64,000 bases of DNA from Pseudomonadota bacterium. Lineage in GTDB: Bacteria; Chloroflexota; UBA5177. The position numbers and the translations under genes are program-made. Shown here piece by piece: positions 1 through 8,964 of the stretch (position 1 is its first letter; each line of letters begins with the position of its first letter). The stretch spans positions 1 to 64,000 of the forward strand of contig JAJPIP010000039.1 of the NCBI GenBank assembly GCA_021324655.1. The letters are read 5' to 3'. Below the pieces are notes generated by a model that saw only the letters and a program-made list of their open reading frames with translations, made no database searches and was not told the DNA's origin.

Positions 1-441
1 GGTCCGCGGTGGCATATGAGGGTTCCATATGACCTCCCAGAGGTGACCGTCGGGATCTCGGAAATAGCCGGAGTAAATGCCCCACGGACGCTCACGTGGC
101 GGGTCGGCGACGGTCGCTCCCGCCGCTTGTGCCCGAGAGAGAAGTGCATCGACATCTACTTTGGTCGCGACCAGCTGCCCGATGCTGAACTCACCCGGTG
201 CCGGAGGCGTTAGTGCGATCTTGGCATCCTTCGCCAGCTCGGTTCGCGGGTAGAGTGCGAGAAGCAAACCGCCATGAAGCTCGAACACGGCGGTAGACCC
301 GGCGGGTGTGCTGTCATCCCCACCCCACTCCGTGCCGATTATCCCCTGGGTCGGTAGCCCAAGCCCATCCCGATAGAAGGCGAGCGCCTGCTCCAGATCG
401 GCGACAGCCAGCGTAATGACGTCGATTCGCGCATCCATCAT
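1..441 (-). CDS. VOC (glyoxalase/bleomycin resistance) family protein, cut by window edge
   Basis: Reading the minus strand from the ATG-ATG at 441 gives an open frame that runs off the left edge (147 codons visible). It begins MMDARIDVITLAVADLEQAL, has the usual strand-helix start followed by FYRDGLGLP, and ends in view with FRDPDGHLWEVIWNP, the classic C-terminal signature of vicinal-oxygen-chelate proteins. The chemistry is not predictable: the family covers glyoxalases, dioxygenases and resistance proteins. It lies 60 bases downstream of the SDR gene on the same strand and may be co-transcribed with it. The C-terminus is outside the window. Confidence 0.85.
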   Translation of the reverse strand, partial: MMDARIDVITLAVADLEQALAFYRDGLGLPTQGIIGTEWGGDDSTPAGSTAVFELHGGLLLALYPRTELAKDAKIALTPPAPGEFSIGQLVATKVDVDALLSRAQAAGATVADPPRERPWGIYSGYFRDPDGHLWEVIWNPHMPPRT

Positions 442-501
442 CTGCCCTTCCCTTGCCCGGACGTTGCCGACGAGCCCCGTCCGCAAGCGTGCGGGCCGGA
501 C

Positions 502-1446
502 TCAGCGGAACTCATCGATGCCCAGCCCGTCCTCTCGGTCCCAACCATAGGCGTCAACGTAGCCCCAGCAGTCGGGCCGGCTCCCATCAATGTCGGTGAC
601 GCCGTAGGCGTCGGCAAGTTGGCGAGCGCTCATGATAGTGCCCGCCCACCGCGAGGCATCGGGGTCCTGAGCGAGCGCGGCGACGCCCCGGGCAACATAG
701 GTGGGCGACTCCGAAATCCCGAATCCGGGAGTCTTGGCGCAGGCGTCCCGCCAGTTTTCCTCTTTGACCCCAAAACCCTCCAGCATCCGCTCGGACCGCA
801 ACCAGCCCGGCGTGACGCCGAGGGCGGTCACCGGCAGATCCTCAAGCTCCGCGCTCAGCCCAATCACGATCCGCTCCACGTTGGCCTTGACGAGGTCGTA
901 GTAGAACCCCACGTTCCGGCGGAACTCGGCGTTCGCCCGGGAGGTACCGTCTGTCACCTCGACCACGAGCCCCCGGGTGCTCCGCGCCTGCGCCGTGCGC
1001 AGCATCAGTGGGATGGCCGCTCGACACGTGATGAGATGCGTGTGCACCCCCATCTGCAGCATTCGCAACCCGCCGGCCCAGTCGTGCTCCCAGAGCGGCT
1101 TGTCCCACTCCATGTACCGATCGCCGCCAAAGATGTCGTTGACCAGCACGTCGAGCCGGCCGTGGTCGCGCTCGATGCGGGCGATGAGCGCGGCCACCGC
1201 AGCCGGGTCTTCGTGATCGACGACGAGCGCTTCGCCTGCCCGACCGGTCGCCGCCATCAGCTCGCCGGTCTCCTCGATGGTCTCCGGTCTGTCCATCTCG
1301 GAGCGGCCGGAGGAGCGGCTGCTGCGGCCAGTGGCGAACACGACGTAGCCCCCGCGAGCCAATTCGACGGCAATGGCCCGGCCCGCTCCGCGCGTGGCAC
1401 CCGCTACCAGCGCCACGGTTGTCTCGCGGTCTGCCTCCCGGCTCAT
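502..1446 (-). CDS. SDR family NAD(P)-dependent oxidoreductase
   Basis: This 314-residue protein is a short-chain dehydrogenase/reductase. The glycine-rich nucleotide-binding motif is close to the N-terminus (VALVAGATRGAGRAIAVELA), the segment LDVLVNDIFGGD corresponds to the NNAG region, and the catalytic region carries FYYDLVKANVERIV, i.e. Y-x3-K. It is longer than the usual 250 residues, with an extended C-terminus containing a WGYVDAYGWDRED stretch. The substrate is not predictable. It is divergent from the CopD-like gene at 1629 and upstream of the VOC gene on its own strand. Confidence 0.9.
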   Translation of the reverse strand: MSREADRETTVALVAGATRGAGRAIAVELARGGYVVFATGRSSRSSGRSEMDRPETIEETGELMAATGRAGEALVVDHEDPAAVAALIARIERDHGRLDVLVNDIFGGDRYMEWDKPLWEHDWAGGLRMLQMGVHTHLITCRAAIPLMLRTAQARSTRGLVVEVTDGTSRANAEFRRNVGFYYDLVKANVERIVIGLSAELEDLPVTALGVTPGWLRSERMLEGFGVKEENWRDACAKTPGFGISESPTYVARGVAALAQDPDASRWAGTIMSARQLADAYGVTDIDGSRPDCWGYVDAYGWDREDGLGIDEFR

Positions 1447-1628
1447 GCCGTCAGTCTAGCGCAGCGGTGAGCGGGCTCCGCTCGGACCGAGAAGACCGCC
1501 AGTCCTTCCCAGCGTGCAAGAGAGGAAGGCATCGTGCAGGCCGCTGCCCCCTCATTACGGGAAGAGGTCCGGACTTCCGGCCGAGCCTCTTCTTGTTGAC
1601 GGTCGCCAGAGTGTACAAGAGGATCGTG

Positions 1629-2072
1629 TTGACGCCGTCCGGTGCCAATCTCGTTCTCTGGGTCCACATCCTTGCCGCCTGCGTCTGGATTGGTGGGCAG
1701 ATCGTGCTCGCGATGCTGGTGCCGCTCTTGCGGCGTGACCGGGCGATCCTGGCAGCAGCGGGCCGGCGGTACCAGCTGGTGGCCTGGGCCGCGTTCGCGG
1801 TCCTCATCGCGACCGGCCTTGGGAATATGGCCAATGCCGGGATTTCGAGTCACGATCTGACCACAACTCCCACCGGGCGCACGCTCACCGTCAAGCTTGG
1901 TTTCGTCGCACTCTCCGGCGTTGCAGCGGCGCTCCATGCATTCGTCGTCGCACCGCGCGCGGGTGAGAGACCGACATCCGTGCTTCGAGCGGCATCCGGG
2001 ATTCTCGGTGTCGTGGCTCTGCTTGCCGCCATGCTCGCGGCGCTCTATGGCGTTCTCATTGCGGAGGCGTAG
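1629..2072 (+). CDS. CopD-like four-helix membrane protein
   Basis: A protein of about 147 residues with four hydrophobic segments. The first contains LWVHILAACVWIGGQIVLAML, the His...W-x-GG arrangement typical of CopD-type or related copper-resistance/heme-associated membrane domains. The long open frame starts much further upstream, but that part overlaps the SDR gene and has no membrane character. I chose the TTG at 1629, five bases after AGAGGA (1618-1623); the GTG at 1626 is the alternative. Function is inferred from the fold only. Confidence 0.7.
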   Translation: MTPSGANLVLWVHILAACVWIGGQIVLAMLVPLLRRDRAILAAAGRRYQLVAWAAFAVLIATGLGNMANAGISSHDLTTTPTGRTLTVKLGFVALSGVAAALHAFVVAPRAGERPTSVLRAASGILGVVALLAAMLAALYGVLIAEA

Positions 2073-2208
2073 TCGAGACACGTCCTCCGGAGACAGAACC
2101 TCCACCAGGTCGCGGCCTGATTCGTGGCACGCCGTCCTCGACGGTCGCAGTGGACTTAGACCCCAGGGAAGAGGCTACTGACATTCCCGAGAGCGCTGGT
2201 GCCCGGCC

Positions 2209-3360
2209 CTACTCACGCATGCCAGCAGGCAGATACACCGTGAAGACGGCACCCTCGCCCTCCCGGCTCGCCACACTCACACAGCCGTCGTGCATCTCGA
2301 CGATCTGACGCACGCCGGCGAGCCCGATGCCGGACCCGGGCACATCGACGCCGACATTGGTTCCGCGGTAGAAGGGATCGAAGATGCGGTCGATCTCACT
2401 CTCGGGGATTCCTACTCCGGCGTCGGTCACGCGCAGGACGGCACGCACCTCTCCCGCTGCCTCCTGCCTGGAGACCGCGATGATCACCGGCTCGTAAGAC
2501 GGGCTGTACTTCAAGGCGTTCGACAGCAGGTTATCCACGACGCGGAGGAGCCGCGTCTCGTCCCACAGACCCACGACCGGCCGCGGCCCTTTGAGGACGA
2601 TCCGCTCTCGGTCACGGGCGTCGGGCTGATTTTCGATCGCGTGCCGTGCCACGTCGACGAGGTCGACTTGCCGGCGATGGAGCGGAATCGCGTCTCCTCG
2701 CACGCGCGTCGCATCCAGAAGAGCCTCGATCATATCGGTCATCCGGCTCGCCGTCTGCACGATCTGTTCGGCGCTGTCGGTGAGCCGGGAATCACTGCCC
2801 TTTACCGCGTGAAGGCGTCGCAGGAGGAGTTGAGCATGACCGCGGATCGCGGTGAGAGGAGTTCGAAGGTCGTGCGAGATGGTCAGAAGGAGTTGGTCTT
2901 TGGCATGCATCAACTCGCGTTCCGCTCGCTGAGCACGGGCCCGTTCCGTGACATCGCGGATGACGGACACCATGGCGCGCCGCTCTCCATCCTGTTCGAG
3001 AAATGTGTATCGCACGTCTACCAGCCGGTCTTCCCCGTCGCGATGTCGCACCGCCGCCTCCACTCCGCGTGGATCCACGGCATCCGTGAAATAGCGCCGG
3101 TACTCTTCCTCGGCTTGTTCCCGGAACTCCGGCGGGAAGATCACGGCGAACGAGCGCCCCACGACCTCACTCTCGTCGTAGCCGTACAGATCGCAATAGG
3201 CCGGATTGACGGCGAGCACGGTCCCCTCGCGATCGGAGAGCGCCATGGCATCAACTGACGATTCCCAGAGTGCCTTGAAGAGAGACCGGATCGAGCCCTG
3301 ATCGTCAGGCTGCAGCAGAAGACCCGGCCAATCCAGATCAGTCCTTGATGGCGTTGTCAC
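2209..3360 (-). CDS. PAS-domain sensor histidine kinase
   Basis: A 383-residue cytoplasmic kinase without obvious transmembrane segments. A PAS domain (about 25-140, with GTVLAVNPAYCDLYGY) is followed by a HisKA domain with the phospho-accepting His163 in ISHDLRTPLTAIRG, then a HATPase_c domain with N box (DNLLSNALKYSP) and G boxes (DAGVGIPESEIDRIFDPF and GSGIGLAGVRQIVE). No cognate response regulator is adjacent, so it is an orphan kinase here. The PAS domain suggests sensing of redox, light or a small ligand, but no cofactor residues can be assigned. It is convergent with the CopD-like gene. Confidence 0.93.
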   Translation of the reverse strand: MTTPSRTDLDWPGLLLQPDDQGSIRSLFKALWESSVDAMALSDREGTVLAVNPAYCDLYGYDESEVVGRSFAVIFPPEFREQAEEEYRRYFTDAVDPRGVEAAVRHRDGEDRLVDVRYTFLEQDGERRAMVSVIRDVTERARAQRAERELMHAKDQLLLTISHDLRTPLTAIRGHAQLLLRRLHAVKGSDSRLTDSAEQIVQTASRMTDMIEALLDATRVRGDAIPLHRRQVDLVDVARHAIENQPDARDRERIVLKGPRPVVGLWDETRLLRVVDNLLSNALKYSPSYEPVIIAVSRQEAAGEVRAVLRVTDAGVGIPESEIDRIFDPFYRGTNVGVDVPGSGIGLAGVRQIVEMHDGCVSVASREGEGAVFTVYLPAGMRE

Positions 3361-3662
3361 ACGACCTCCACGACTGGTCCGCGGGGGATCGTGCCTCAGT
3401 CGTTCCCCGCGCTCTGTGATTGTATGACGACACGTGGCAGAGACGGCGAGGGTTTGCGAGAGGGGTCATCGGATGCGCCGGTCGGGCTGATACGACGCGT
3501 GCGACGCGATCATCCCGCAAGCGCGGTGACTATCGGCCCGTCCCGAGATCCGCAGGTCCTACGGCCCTCGTCTCGTGCGGGGAAGCGTGATTGTATACGG
3601 AGCGTAACCACGCGCTGGACGCGAGTCTTTCCCGGTGACGTGGCATCGAAACAACACCGACG
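3361..3662. other. Intergenic region between divergent genes, nothing clear
   Basis: About 300 bases separate the PAS kinase (minus strand) from the J-domain gene (plus strand). Short open frames exist on both strands but none has a recognisable product or a convincing ribosome-binding site. I could not pick a reliable promoter pair for either direction. Confidence 0.5.
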
Positions 3663-4334
3663 ATGCAGAGTCTCATTTTTCCCGGTCTCATCGCCCTGTT
3701 CCTGCTGTCGTCAGCGGGACTGGGCGCCGACATCATGCTCGAGCGCCGGAAGCGGCGGGCCGGCGCCATCGCTGGACATGGCGACTCCGGCGCGCGAGTA
3801 CGGCGCGAGGTGGTCATGCCGCCACATGTTGAACCTCGTGTGCCCGGATCACCGAGCGCGCCCACGCCGAACTGGAACAGCGGCGCTCGACAGACCTCGA
3901 TATCGGGGATGTACCGCGCGCAATACGGCGCCTCCGAAGTCTTCCTTCCTGACGGCCATCCCTTCGCGGCGGGCCGGCCGTCTAATGGTTTCGTGCGGCT
4001 CGACCTGGAGGAGGAAGCCCTCCCGGACTATTACGGCCTGCTGGATGTGCCACTCACCTCAACCGACCACGAGCTGGAGCAGGCATACCGCCGCCACGTC
4101 GCGGCCATCCATCCCGATCGCTTCTTTGGCGACCCCGCGCGCTACGCCACCAGTGTCGAGCGCCTGAAGGAATTGAATGAAGCCATGACCGTCCTGCGCG
4201 ACCCCTTCACTCGTTCGCTGTATGACATCAAGTACCGCTCACATCTCGCGCCGACCTCGGCACGCTCGCGGATACTGCGGCGAACGCCGGCGTCCGGCCC
4301 GGTGATGACCCGGGCGGCCTGGAAGACGGTATGA
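3663..4334 (+). CDS. Membrane-anchored J-domain protein
   Basis: A 223-residue protein. An N-terminal hydrophobic segment (about 5-22, LIFPGLIALFLLSSAGLGAD) is followed by basic residues, an unstructured linker, and a J-domain at about 121-180 starting DYYGLLDVPLT and carrying the HPD tripeptide (AAIHPDRFFGD) needed to stimulate DnaK ATPase. No G/F-rich or zinc-finger region follows, so it is not a classical DnaJ. The domain order suggests a J-domain held at the membrane facing the cytoplasm. No clear Shine-Dalgarno precedes the ATG. It overlaps the next gene by four bases (ATGA), implying coupled translation. Confidence 0.85.
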   Translation: MQSLIFPGLIALFLLSSAGLGADIMLERRKRRAGAIAGHGDSGARVRREVVMPPHVEPRVPGSPSAPTPNWNSGARQTSISGMYRAQYGASEVFLPDGHPFAAGRPSNGFVRLDLEEEALPDYYGLLDVPLTSTDHELEQAYRRHVAAIHPDRFFGDPARYATSVERLKELNEAMTVLRDPFTRSLYDIKYRSHLAPTSARSRILRRTPASGPVMTRAAWKTV

Positions 4335-4879
4335 CTCGGCCTGTCGGTTACCCCGCTTCACCGCTGCTGGGAGGCTTGATCGAGTTAGATGACACGGCGG
4401 CCGAGGTCAGGAACGGCCCGGTGGCGGAATATCAGGCGCTCCTCCGGGTGATCGGCGCCGTCCTTGACGATCTGGATGCACACGACGTGACTCTCATCGA
4501 AGGAATCAATTCGTTCTCGGTTAGCTACCGTCACGGCGTGACACGGGAGGTGCGCGATCTCACCTTTGGCGATCTCTTGACCGCCTATGTGACGCGCCGC
4601 GGGGAGCGTAAACTTCTGGGCACACCGAGTAAAGGCCGCTACCAGGATTTGCTCCGCGCTCTCGGCTTCGAGCTGGAATCCGCCGGCGCCCGCCGCCTCG
4701 TGTTGACAGAGGATGGAGACAACGTCTCCATCGAGTTCGAAACGGGGAACGCCGAGGCGAGTCTGGTGGGACACCATCACGTGATTCTGACGCCGGCGAT
4801 GGCAGAAACCATCCTTCAACGAGCGCATAGCCGGCGTCAGAGGCGTCGGAGCCGTCTCCTCTCCTTCCTTCCCTCATAG
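4331..4879 (+). CDS. Unknown protein translationally coupled to the J-domain gene
   Basis: A 182-residue soluble protein that I do not recognise. It has no signal peptide or membrane segment. The N-terminal half is acidic and predicted to be mostly helical; the C-terminus is strongly basic (HSRRQRRRSRLL). Its ATG overlaps the stop codon of the J-domain gene in an ATGA arrangement, so the two are almost certainly one transcript and possibly one complex. A role as a client-specific adaptor of the J-protein is only a guess. Confidence 0.75.
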   Translation: MTRPVGYPASPLLGGLIELDDTAAEVRNGPVAEYQALLRVIGAVLDDLDAHDVTLIEGINSFSVSYRHGVTREVRDLTFGDLLTAYVTRRGERKLLGTPSKGRYQDLLRALGFELESAGARRLVLTEDGDNVSIEFETGNAEASLVGHHHVILTPAMAETILQRAHSRRQRRRSRLLSFLPS

Positions 4880-4947
4880 GGAAGCCTCAGCGCGTCGCGC
4901 CGGGTCGCGGCCGAGTATCCCGCCGCGGATTCACACGGCGGAAGACA

Positions 4948-6423
4948 CTAGATGGGAACAGCCTGCTCGTAGTAGGTAATGTCCTCGCGGGACCCGCCCC
5001 CGCCGCCGCGAATCGTCCGGAAGTCCTCCACAAACTCGATGCTTCGCAGCCACTTGACCATCTTGAACCCCACCTGTGTCTCCGCGCGCAGGCGGAGTGG
5101 AGCGCCGTGCCGTTCCGGCAGCGGTTTGCCGTTCATCTCGTACGCCAGGATGAATTGCGGCTTCTGGGCCAGCCGCACGTCCAGCGATTCGTAATATGGC
5201 TGATTGCTTGCATCGTCCTGGTACGACCGAAAAACCATATAGCGCGCCCCGGGTAGCGGCTGACACATCTCGACAACCGTCTGAAGTGGAATGCCGCCCC
5301 ACTCCGCGATCCCCGTCCAGCCTTGGATGCAGTTGTGCCGCACGATCTGCTCGCTCTTGTCCATGCCCCTTATCTGGTCAAGGGTGAACGACCGCGGATG
5401 TTCGACCAGCCCGCACACCTCGAGCCGCCAGTCCCGGAACCCGCCGTCACGCAGCCGAGCATACTCATCGGAGGTCGGAGGATATCCATTGATGGCGTGG
5501 TAGGGGGAGATTTGATCATGGCGGAAGTGCATGCGTGGGTTGGCATGGAGCGTCAGCCACCGCAGGAGCGGGCGGATGACCGGGCCGAGGACGGCTTTGG
5601 TCTCCCTCACGTGGGCGCGCGACCAGCGCGAGCTGGCCCAGTAGATGAAGACGATGGCCGCGTTGATCAGGATCGCTATGCCGAGGGCAAGGGTGTGGTT
5701 GCCGTTGGGTGTCCCGAAGATCATGTCGTCGAGGTTGCGGCCAAGGTAGGTATGAGCGACCATGGCGCCGTGCATGAGGATGAAGACGACGAAGGCACAC
5801 ATGCCGAGGAAGTGGATGCTCCGCGCGCCCTGCCGGCCACCGAACAGTGCAGGCAGCCACGGCTGGCTGGCCTCCATGGCGGGAGATTGGGCGAGACCGG
5901 ACAGGATGAGTAGGGGGGCCAGCAGGAACACGACAGCAAAGTACGTGAGCTGCTGCAGCGGATCGAAGGGGTGGAACTCCGAGAGGGGCGGCGTCTGGAA
6001 GGTGGCATAGGTGATCAGGTCGTGCCAGGCATGCGGGAAGATCGACCAGGAGGTGGGCACCAGCCGATCCCACTCGCCCGTGACGAAGAGCCCGATCACA
6101 TAGGCCAGGCCATTGGCGATCCAGAAGACAACGGAGAAGAAGTGCCAGTGGCGCCCCGCGCTGAGGTTCTCGGCACCGGGCTGCGCAAGCCACGGCGTGA
6201 CGTAGATCTCTTGCTCAATCGACGTCCAGTCGCCTCCCGGTTGGAGCTTTCTCCGCGTGAACTTGAGCCATTCGGTCCCGGGAATGGAATGATCGTTCCA
6301 GTAGAGGCGGGGGTACGCCCCAAGGATCTGAATGCCGGCGCGGATCAGGAAGCCGATGAAGAGGACGTTGATCCAATGAGTCGCGCGGATCCAGAGGGGG
6401 AACTCACTGGCGAGGTGGTGCAT
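4948..6423 (-). CDS. Cytochrome b domain fused to sulfite-oxidase-type molybdopterin domain
   Basis: This 491-residue protein joins two parts normally encoded separately. Residues about 1-265 are a multi-helix membrane cytochrome b of the hydrogenase/thiosulfate-reductase type, with candidate heme ligands including His16, His92/94, His204, His218 and His224. Residues about 330-475 match the oxidoreductase molybdopterin-binding domain of the YedY/sulfite oxidase family, with Cys365 in RHNCIQGW as the expected molybdenum ligand. The likely role is electron transfer between a membrane quinone pool and a Mo-site substrate such as sulfite, a sulfoxide or nitrate; the sequence does not say which or in what direction. 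There is no Tat signal, so the orientation of the Mo domain is unresolved. Confidence 0.88.
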   Translation of the reverse strand: MHHLASEFPLWIRATHWINVLFIGFLIRAGIQILGAYPRLYWNDHSIPGTEWLKFTRRKLQPGGDWTSIEQEIYVTPWLAQPGAENLSAGRHWHFFSVVFWIANGLAYVIGLFVTGEWDRLVPTSWSIFPHAWHDLITYATFQTPPLSEFHPFDPLQQLTYFAVVFLLAPLLILSGLAQSPAMEASQPWLPALFGGRQGARSIHFLGMCAFVVFILMHGAMVAHTYLGRNLDDMIFGTPNGNHTLALGIAILINAAIVFIYWASSRWSRAHVRETKAVLGPVIRPLLRWLTLHANPRMHFRHDQISPYHAINGYPPTSDEYARLRDGGFRDWRLEVCGLVEHPRSFTLDQIRGMDKSEQIVRHNCIQGWTGIAEWGGIPLQTVVEMCQPLPGARYMVFRSYQDDASNQPYYESLDVRLAQKPQFILAYEMNGKPLPERHGAPLRLRAETQVGFKMVKWLRSIEFVEDFRTIRGGGGGSREDITYYEQAVPI

Positions 6424-6434
6424 GCATGCGAACG

Positions 6435-6755
6435 CTATCCGTTGTCATCCAGGAAGGCGGGCTTGCGCGCGTATTCGGCATCGACCTTGGCCTTGGTCGT
6501 GTTGAGTGTGATTCGGTCACCGGGCGTGACGGTCTGCACGGCACTGAAGGGGATGTAGAGTTCCGTCGCTCCGATCCCCATCACGCCCCCTTCATTCACC
6601 TTGAATACCGAGCCCTGGCTGGTAGACGGCGGGGTCATCGCGTTGCCCTGGCTCCTGGCCTGCACGGTATAGACATCCGCAACCGTGCCGATCTTTTCAC
6701 CGGTCGCGTCATACACATCCATCCCGTTCTGAACGGTCTGCTCGTTGGTCACCAT
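6435..6755 (-). CDS. Small PRC-barrel/DUF2171-like protein
   Basis: A 106-residue soluble protein starting MVTNEQTVQNGMDVYDATGE. It contains the short beta pattern GEKIGTVADVYTV and YIPFSAVQTVTPGDRITLNT seen in PRC-barrel and DUF2171 proteins. The ATG at 6755 is preceded by AAGGAGGGAACG, a strong ribosome-binding site, which decides against a longer frame that starts upstream. Its function is unknown; proteins of this type are common in stress clusters, and a larger PRC-barrel protein lies at 9.9 kb. It is downstream of the anti-sigma gene on the same strand. Confidence 0.75.
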   Translation of the reverse strand: MVTNEQTVQNGMDVYDATGEKIGTVADVYTVQARSQGNAMTPPSTSQGSVFKVNEGGVMGIGATELYIPFSAVQTVTPGDRITLNTTKAKVDAEYARKPAFLDDNG

Positions 6756-6908
6756 CGTTCCCTCCTTCACGGGTGCTCTGGCCGGTGGCCGGCAACCCAT
6801 CCATGCTGTGCGGTGTGCGAAAGCTGTCAGCGGAGCAACAACCATGCCGCTCGGCGGACAAAACGACAGAGTGCCTTGCCGTCCGACGTCCTTCCAGGAA
6901 CCGCGTTC

Positions 6909-8156
6909 TCACTGTGTACTGGGCACGAAACTCAACCATGTGGCGGGATGTGGGTGTCTCGCCAGCAGCACGCGGCCGGAAAACCGATAACTCGGAACGA
7001 GATAGGCCCCATGATGCAGGGTCGTCACAAGAATCTCGGCGACACTCACGTGCGCCACTCCGCCCGTGCCGGGCACCTTCAGGTTGTGCCCAATGGCCGC
7101 AATGACGACCGGCACGGCATGCTGCCGAATCTCATCCCACGCCTCGGAGGTCGGAATCGCGCCCAGGGTGGTCCGGCTGGCCACCGGCGGCCAGATCCAC
7201 GCCTCGATCACGCTCCGGTTTGGCGCAACCCAGAGTGTCGCCTCCGGGATCGCCGAGGCACGGACGCCTCTCCACCCCAGGGCGATCTCACGGAGAAGCG
7301 GGGCGCGTGGCACGATACTGATCCCAATGAGCGGCATGTCGCGGCCGGGCCAGCCGAGACGCGTGAGCCAACGGCGAGCGGCAAGCACGGCCTGACCAGC
7401 GCCGAGCGGATGATTAGCGTGGGGAAGCTGGAAGTTCCGCCTGTCGTGGTAGATGACCTCGCCGGTGGCTTCGGAGATGGCGAGGCTGTGCACGGGGCGG
7501 CCGGAGTGACCGCCGCCGTCCTGAGCAACAATCCAATCGGTCTCGTCGATCCGGATGCGGCGAGCTGCCGCGTGGATATGAAGCAGACGGTGTACTTGCG
7601 CCATGACGCGAGGAGGCGGCCCGAGGCGATAGGCCGCGACCGCTGCCGGACCGAGTGGCAAGGCGTGCGCAGTCAGTGAGAGCCGCCCGGCGTACGGAGA
7701 CGCCGGGCGTGGGTGGATGAGGCTGACCGTCGCCTGCATCGAGCGCACCAGGATCTCCGACGTGGGAAGGTTGAACAGCAGATCAGCGCGTGTCGTACGA
7801 GGGATGGCAAATGCCGGTCTCGCCGGCCTCTCCACCAGGGAAACGAGAAGAACCGCGAGGACGGCAATGACCGTGGCCATGGCACTGATCCACACAGGGC
7901 GCCGCAGCAGGAGGGGGGCGGCCGGAGCTATCGGGCGGGATGCCAGCAGATGCTCGCGAAGTGCGCGCGCGAAGGTGGGGTGCGGCGCCACTTCCTCACC
8001 GTAGACCAGGTGATCGCGCAGCGCCTGCCGGAAGCCGGCGCTCACGATGCCCTCGACGCTCTCCTGTTCTCGCATCAAGGGGGCGAGGCGGCGCAGATCG
8101 TCCGCGAGCCGGCGCTCCGACTCAGAGAGTCCGTCGAGATCTCGATCGTCATCCAT
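6909..8156 (-). CDS. Anti-sigma-factor-like membrane protein
   Basis: A 415-residue protein with a cytoplasmic N-terminal region of about 87 residues, one transmembrane helix (about 88-108) and a large extracytoplasmic domain. The N-terminal part has two similar short segments (FRQALRDHL and FARALREHL), a pattern common in proteins encoded beside ECF sigma factors. The ATG at 8156 overlaps the stop of the sigma gene by 8 bases (ATGGATGA). Position, topology and overlap make it the probable anti-sigma factor for the upstream gene. The outer domain is unrecognised and is presumably the sensor. Confidence 0.75.
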   Translation of the reverse strand: MDDDRDLDGLSESERRLADDLRRLAPLMREQESVEGIVSAGFRQALRDHLVYGEEVAPHPTFARALREHLLASRPIAPAAPLLLRRPVWISAMATVIAVLAVLLVSLVERPARPAFAIPRTTRADLLFNLPTSEILVRSMQATVSLIHPRPASPYAGRLSLTAHALPLGPAAVAAYRLGPPPRVMAQVHRLLHIHAAARRIRIDETDWIVAQDGGGHSGRPVHSLAISEATGEVIYHDRRNFQLPHANHPLGAGQAVLAARRWLTRLGWPGRDMPLIGISIVPRAPLLREIALGWRGVRASAIPEATLWVAPNRSVIEAWIWPPVASRTTLGAIPTSEAWDEIRQHAVPVVIAAIGHNLKVPGTGGVAHVSVAEILVTTLHHGAYLVPSYRFSGRVLLARHPHPATWLSFVPSTQ

Positions 8157-8694
8157 GATCCGGCTCATCCTCGCCGCCGATGCTGCCCCGCAGTAGCCGC
8201 AGCGCGCGGCGCAGCAGCTGCTTGACCGCCCCCTCGCTGCGACCCATGCGCCGGGCCACTTCGGTGAAAGGCTGATCTTCGTAGAAGCGCAAGCGCACGA
8301 CCTGTTGGTGATCCTCAGGGAGAGTTGCCAGGTGCTCAAGGAGCCAGTACGCCTCCTCCCATTCGGCGAGGAAGCTGTCGTCATGCAGACGCGCCAGGTC
8401 GTCGTCACGCAAGGGGGACGCCTGAGTTCGCCGAGCGCGGTCGATGATGGAGTTCGCGGCGATGCGAAGCAGCCAGGCAGAAAAAGGAAGGCCGCGATCC
8501 TCATAGCGGTCGATCGCGGCCAGAGCCTTCTCAAACGTCTCGGCCGTCAGGTCCTCCGCCTCTTCGCGCGACGCGCTGTACTTGCGGCAGAAAGCGTAAG
8601 CCCGAGGCAAGTACACATCGTATAACTCTCCAAACGCCGCACGATCGCCGCGCCGCGCACGCGCGATGACGTCGGGAAGCACCTCACTCGGCAT
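8149..8694 (-). CDS. ECF-type RNA polymerase sigma factor
   Basis: About 181 residues from the ATG at 8694 (an in-frame GTG at 8784 is also possible). Region 2 is visible as AEDLTAETFEKAL followed by FSAWLLRIAANSIID. Region 4 is visible as LPEDHQQVVRLRFYEDQPF and the helix-turn-helix EVARRMGRSEGAVKQLLRRA. Region 3 is absent, as expected for the ECF group. It is co-transcribed and overlapping with the anti-sigma-like gene. The minus strand upstream carries TTGACA (8831-8836), followed after about 18 bases by TATCTA, a possible housekeeping promoter. Confidence 0.92.
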   Translation of the reverse strand: MPSEVLPDVIARARRGDRAAFGELYDVYLPRAYAFCRKYSASREEAEDLTAETFEKALAAIDRYEDRGLPFSAWLLRIAANSIIDRARRTQASPLRDDDLARLHDDSFLAEWEEAYWLLEHLATLPEDHQQVVRLRFYEDQPFTEVARRMGRSEGAVKQLLRRALRLLRGSIGGEDEPDHG

Positions 8695-8760
8695 GGCTTT
8701 TCGCACTGTCGCGCCCCATAGTAGGCGCGCATCGCCGGATAGGCCGCCTGTCGGGTCGGC

Positions 8761-8795
8761 CGTACCTTTTTGGCGGCCCCACACGTTTTAACAGT
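8761..8795 (+). promoter_or_regulatory. Shared upstream element, copy 1
   Basis: The stretch begins CGTACCTTTTTGGCGGCC and ends with ACGTTTTA. A very similar stretch occurs at 15101-15134, where the first ten bases are identical and ACGTTT recurs at nearly the same offset. It lies between the divergent sigma factor gene and the channel-like gene at 8965, so either could be the target. Confidence 0.4.
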
Positions 8796-8964
8796 CGGGT
8801 GTGGTCTAGATAACGCCATAAATGTCGCTCTGTCAAGTAATGGCACGTATCTTGCGACGGTCAAGGGCGGGACACGATTGAGACGTCCGACGCCGGCCAC
8901 GTGTGAGGGCAGGAGCGGGTATCGATCACGCTTGTGTCTCTATTTCAGTAAGCGGAGGAAGTGT

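Noticed and set aside
619-1470. Long plus-strand open frame opposite the SDR gene
   Set aside because: It is the mirror of the SDR coding strand in high-GC DNA, with no recognisable domain or ribosome-binding site.
6909-8534. A 541-codon frame spanning the anti-sigma gene and part of the sigma gene
   Set aside because: The upstream part is out-of-frame sigma-factor sequence; the real start is the ATG at 8156 that overlaps the sigma stop codon.
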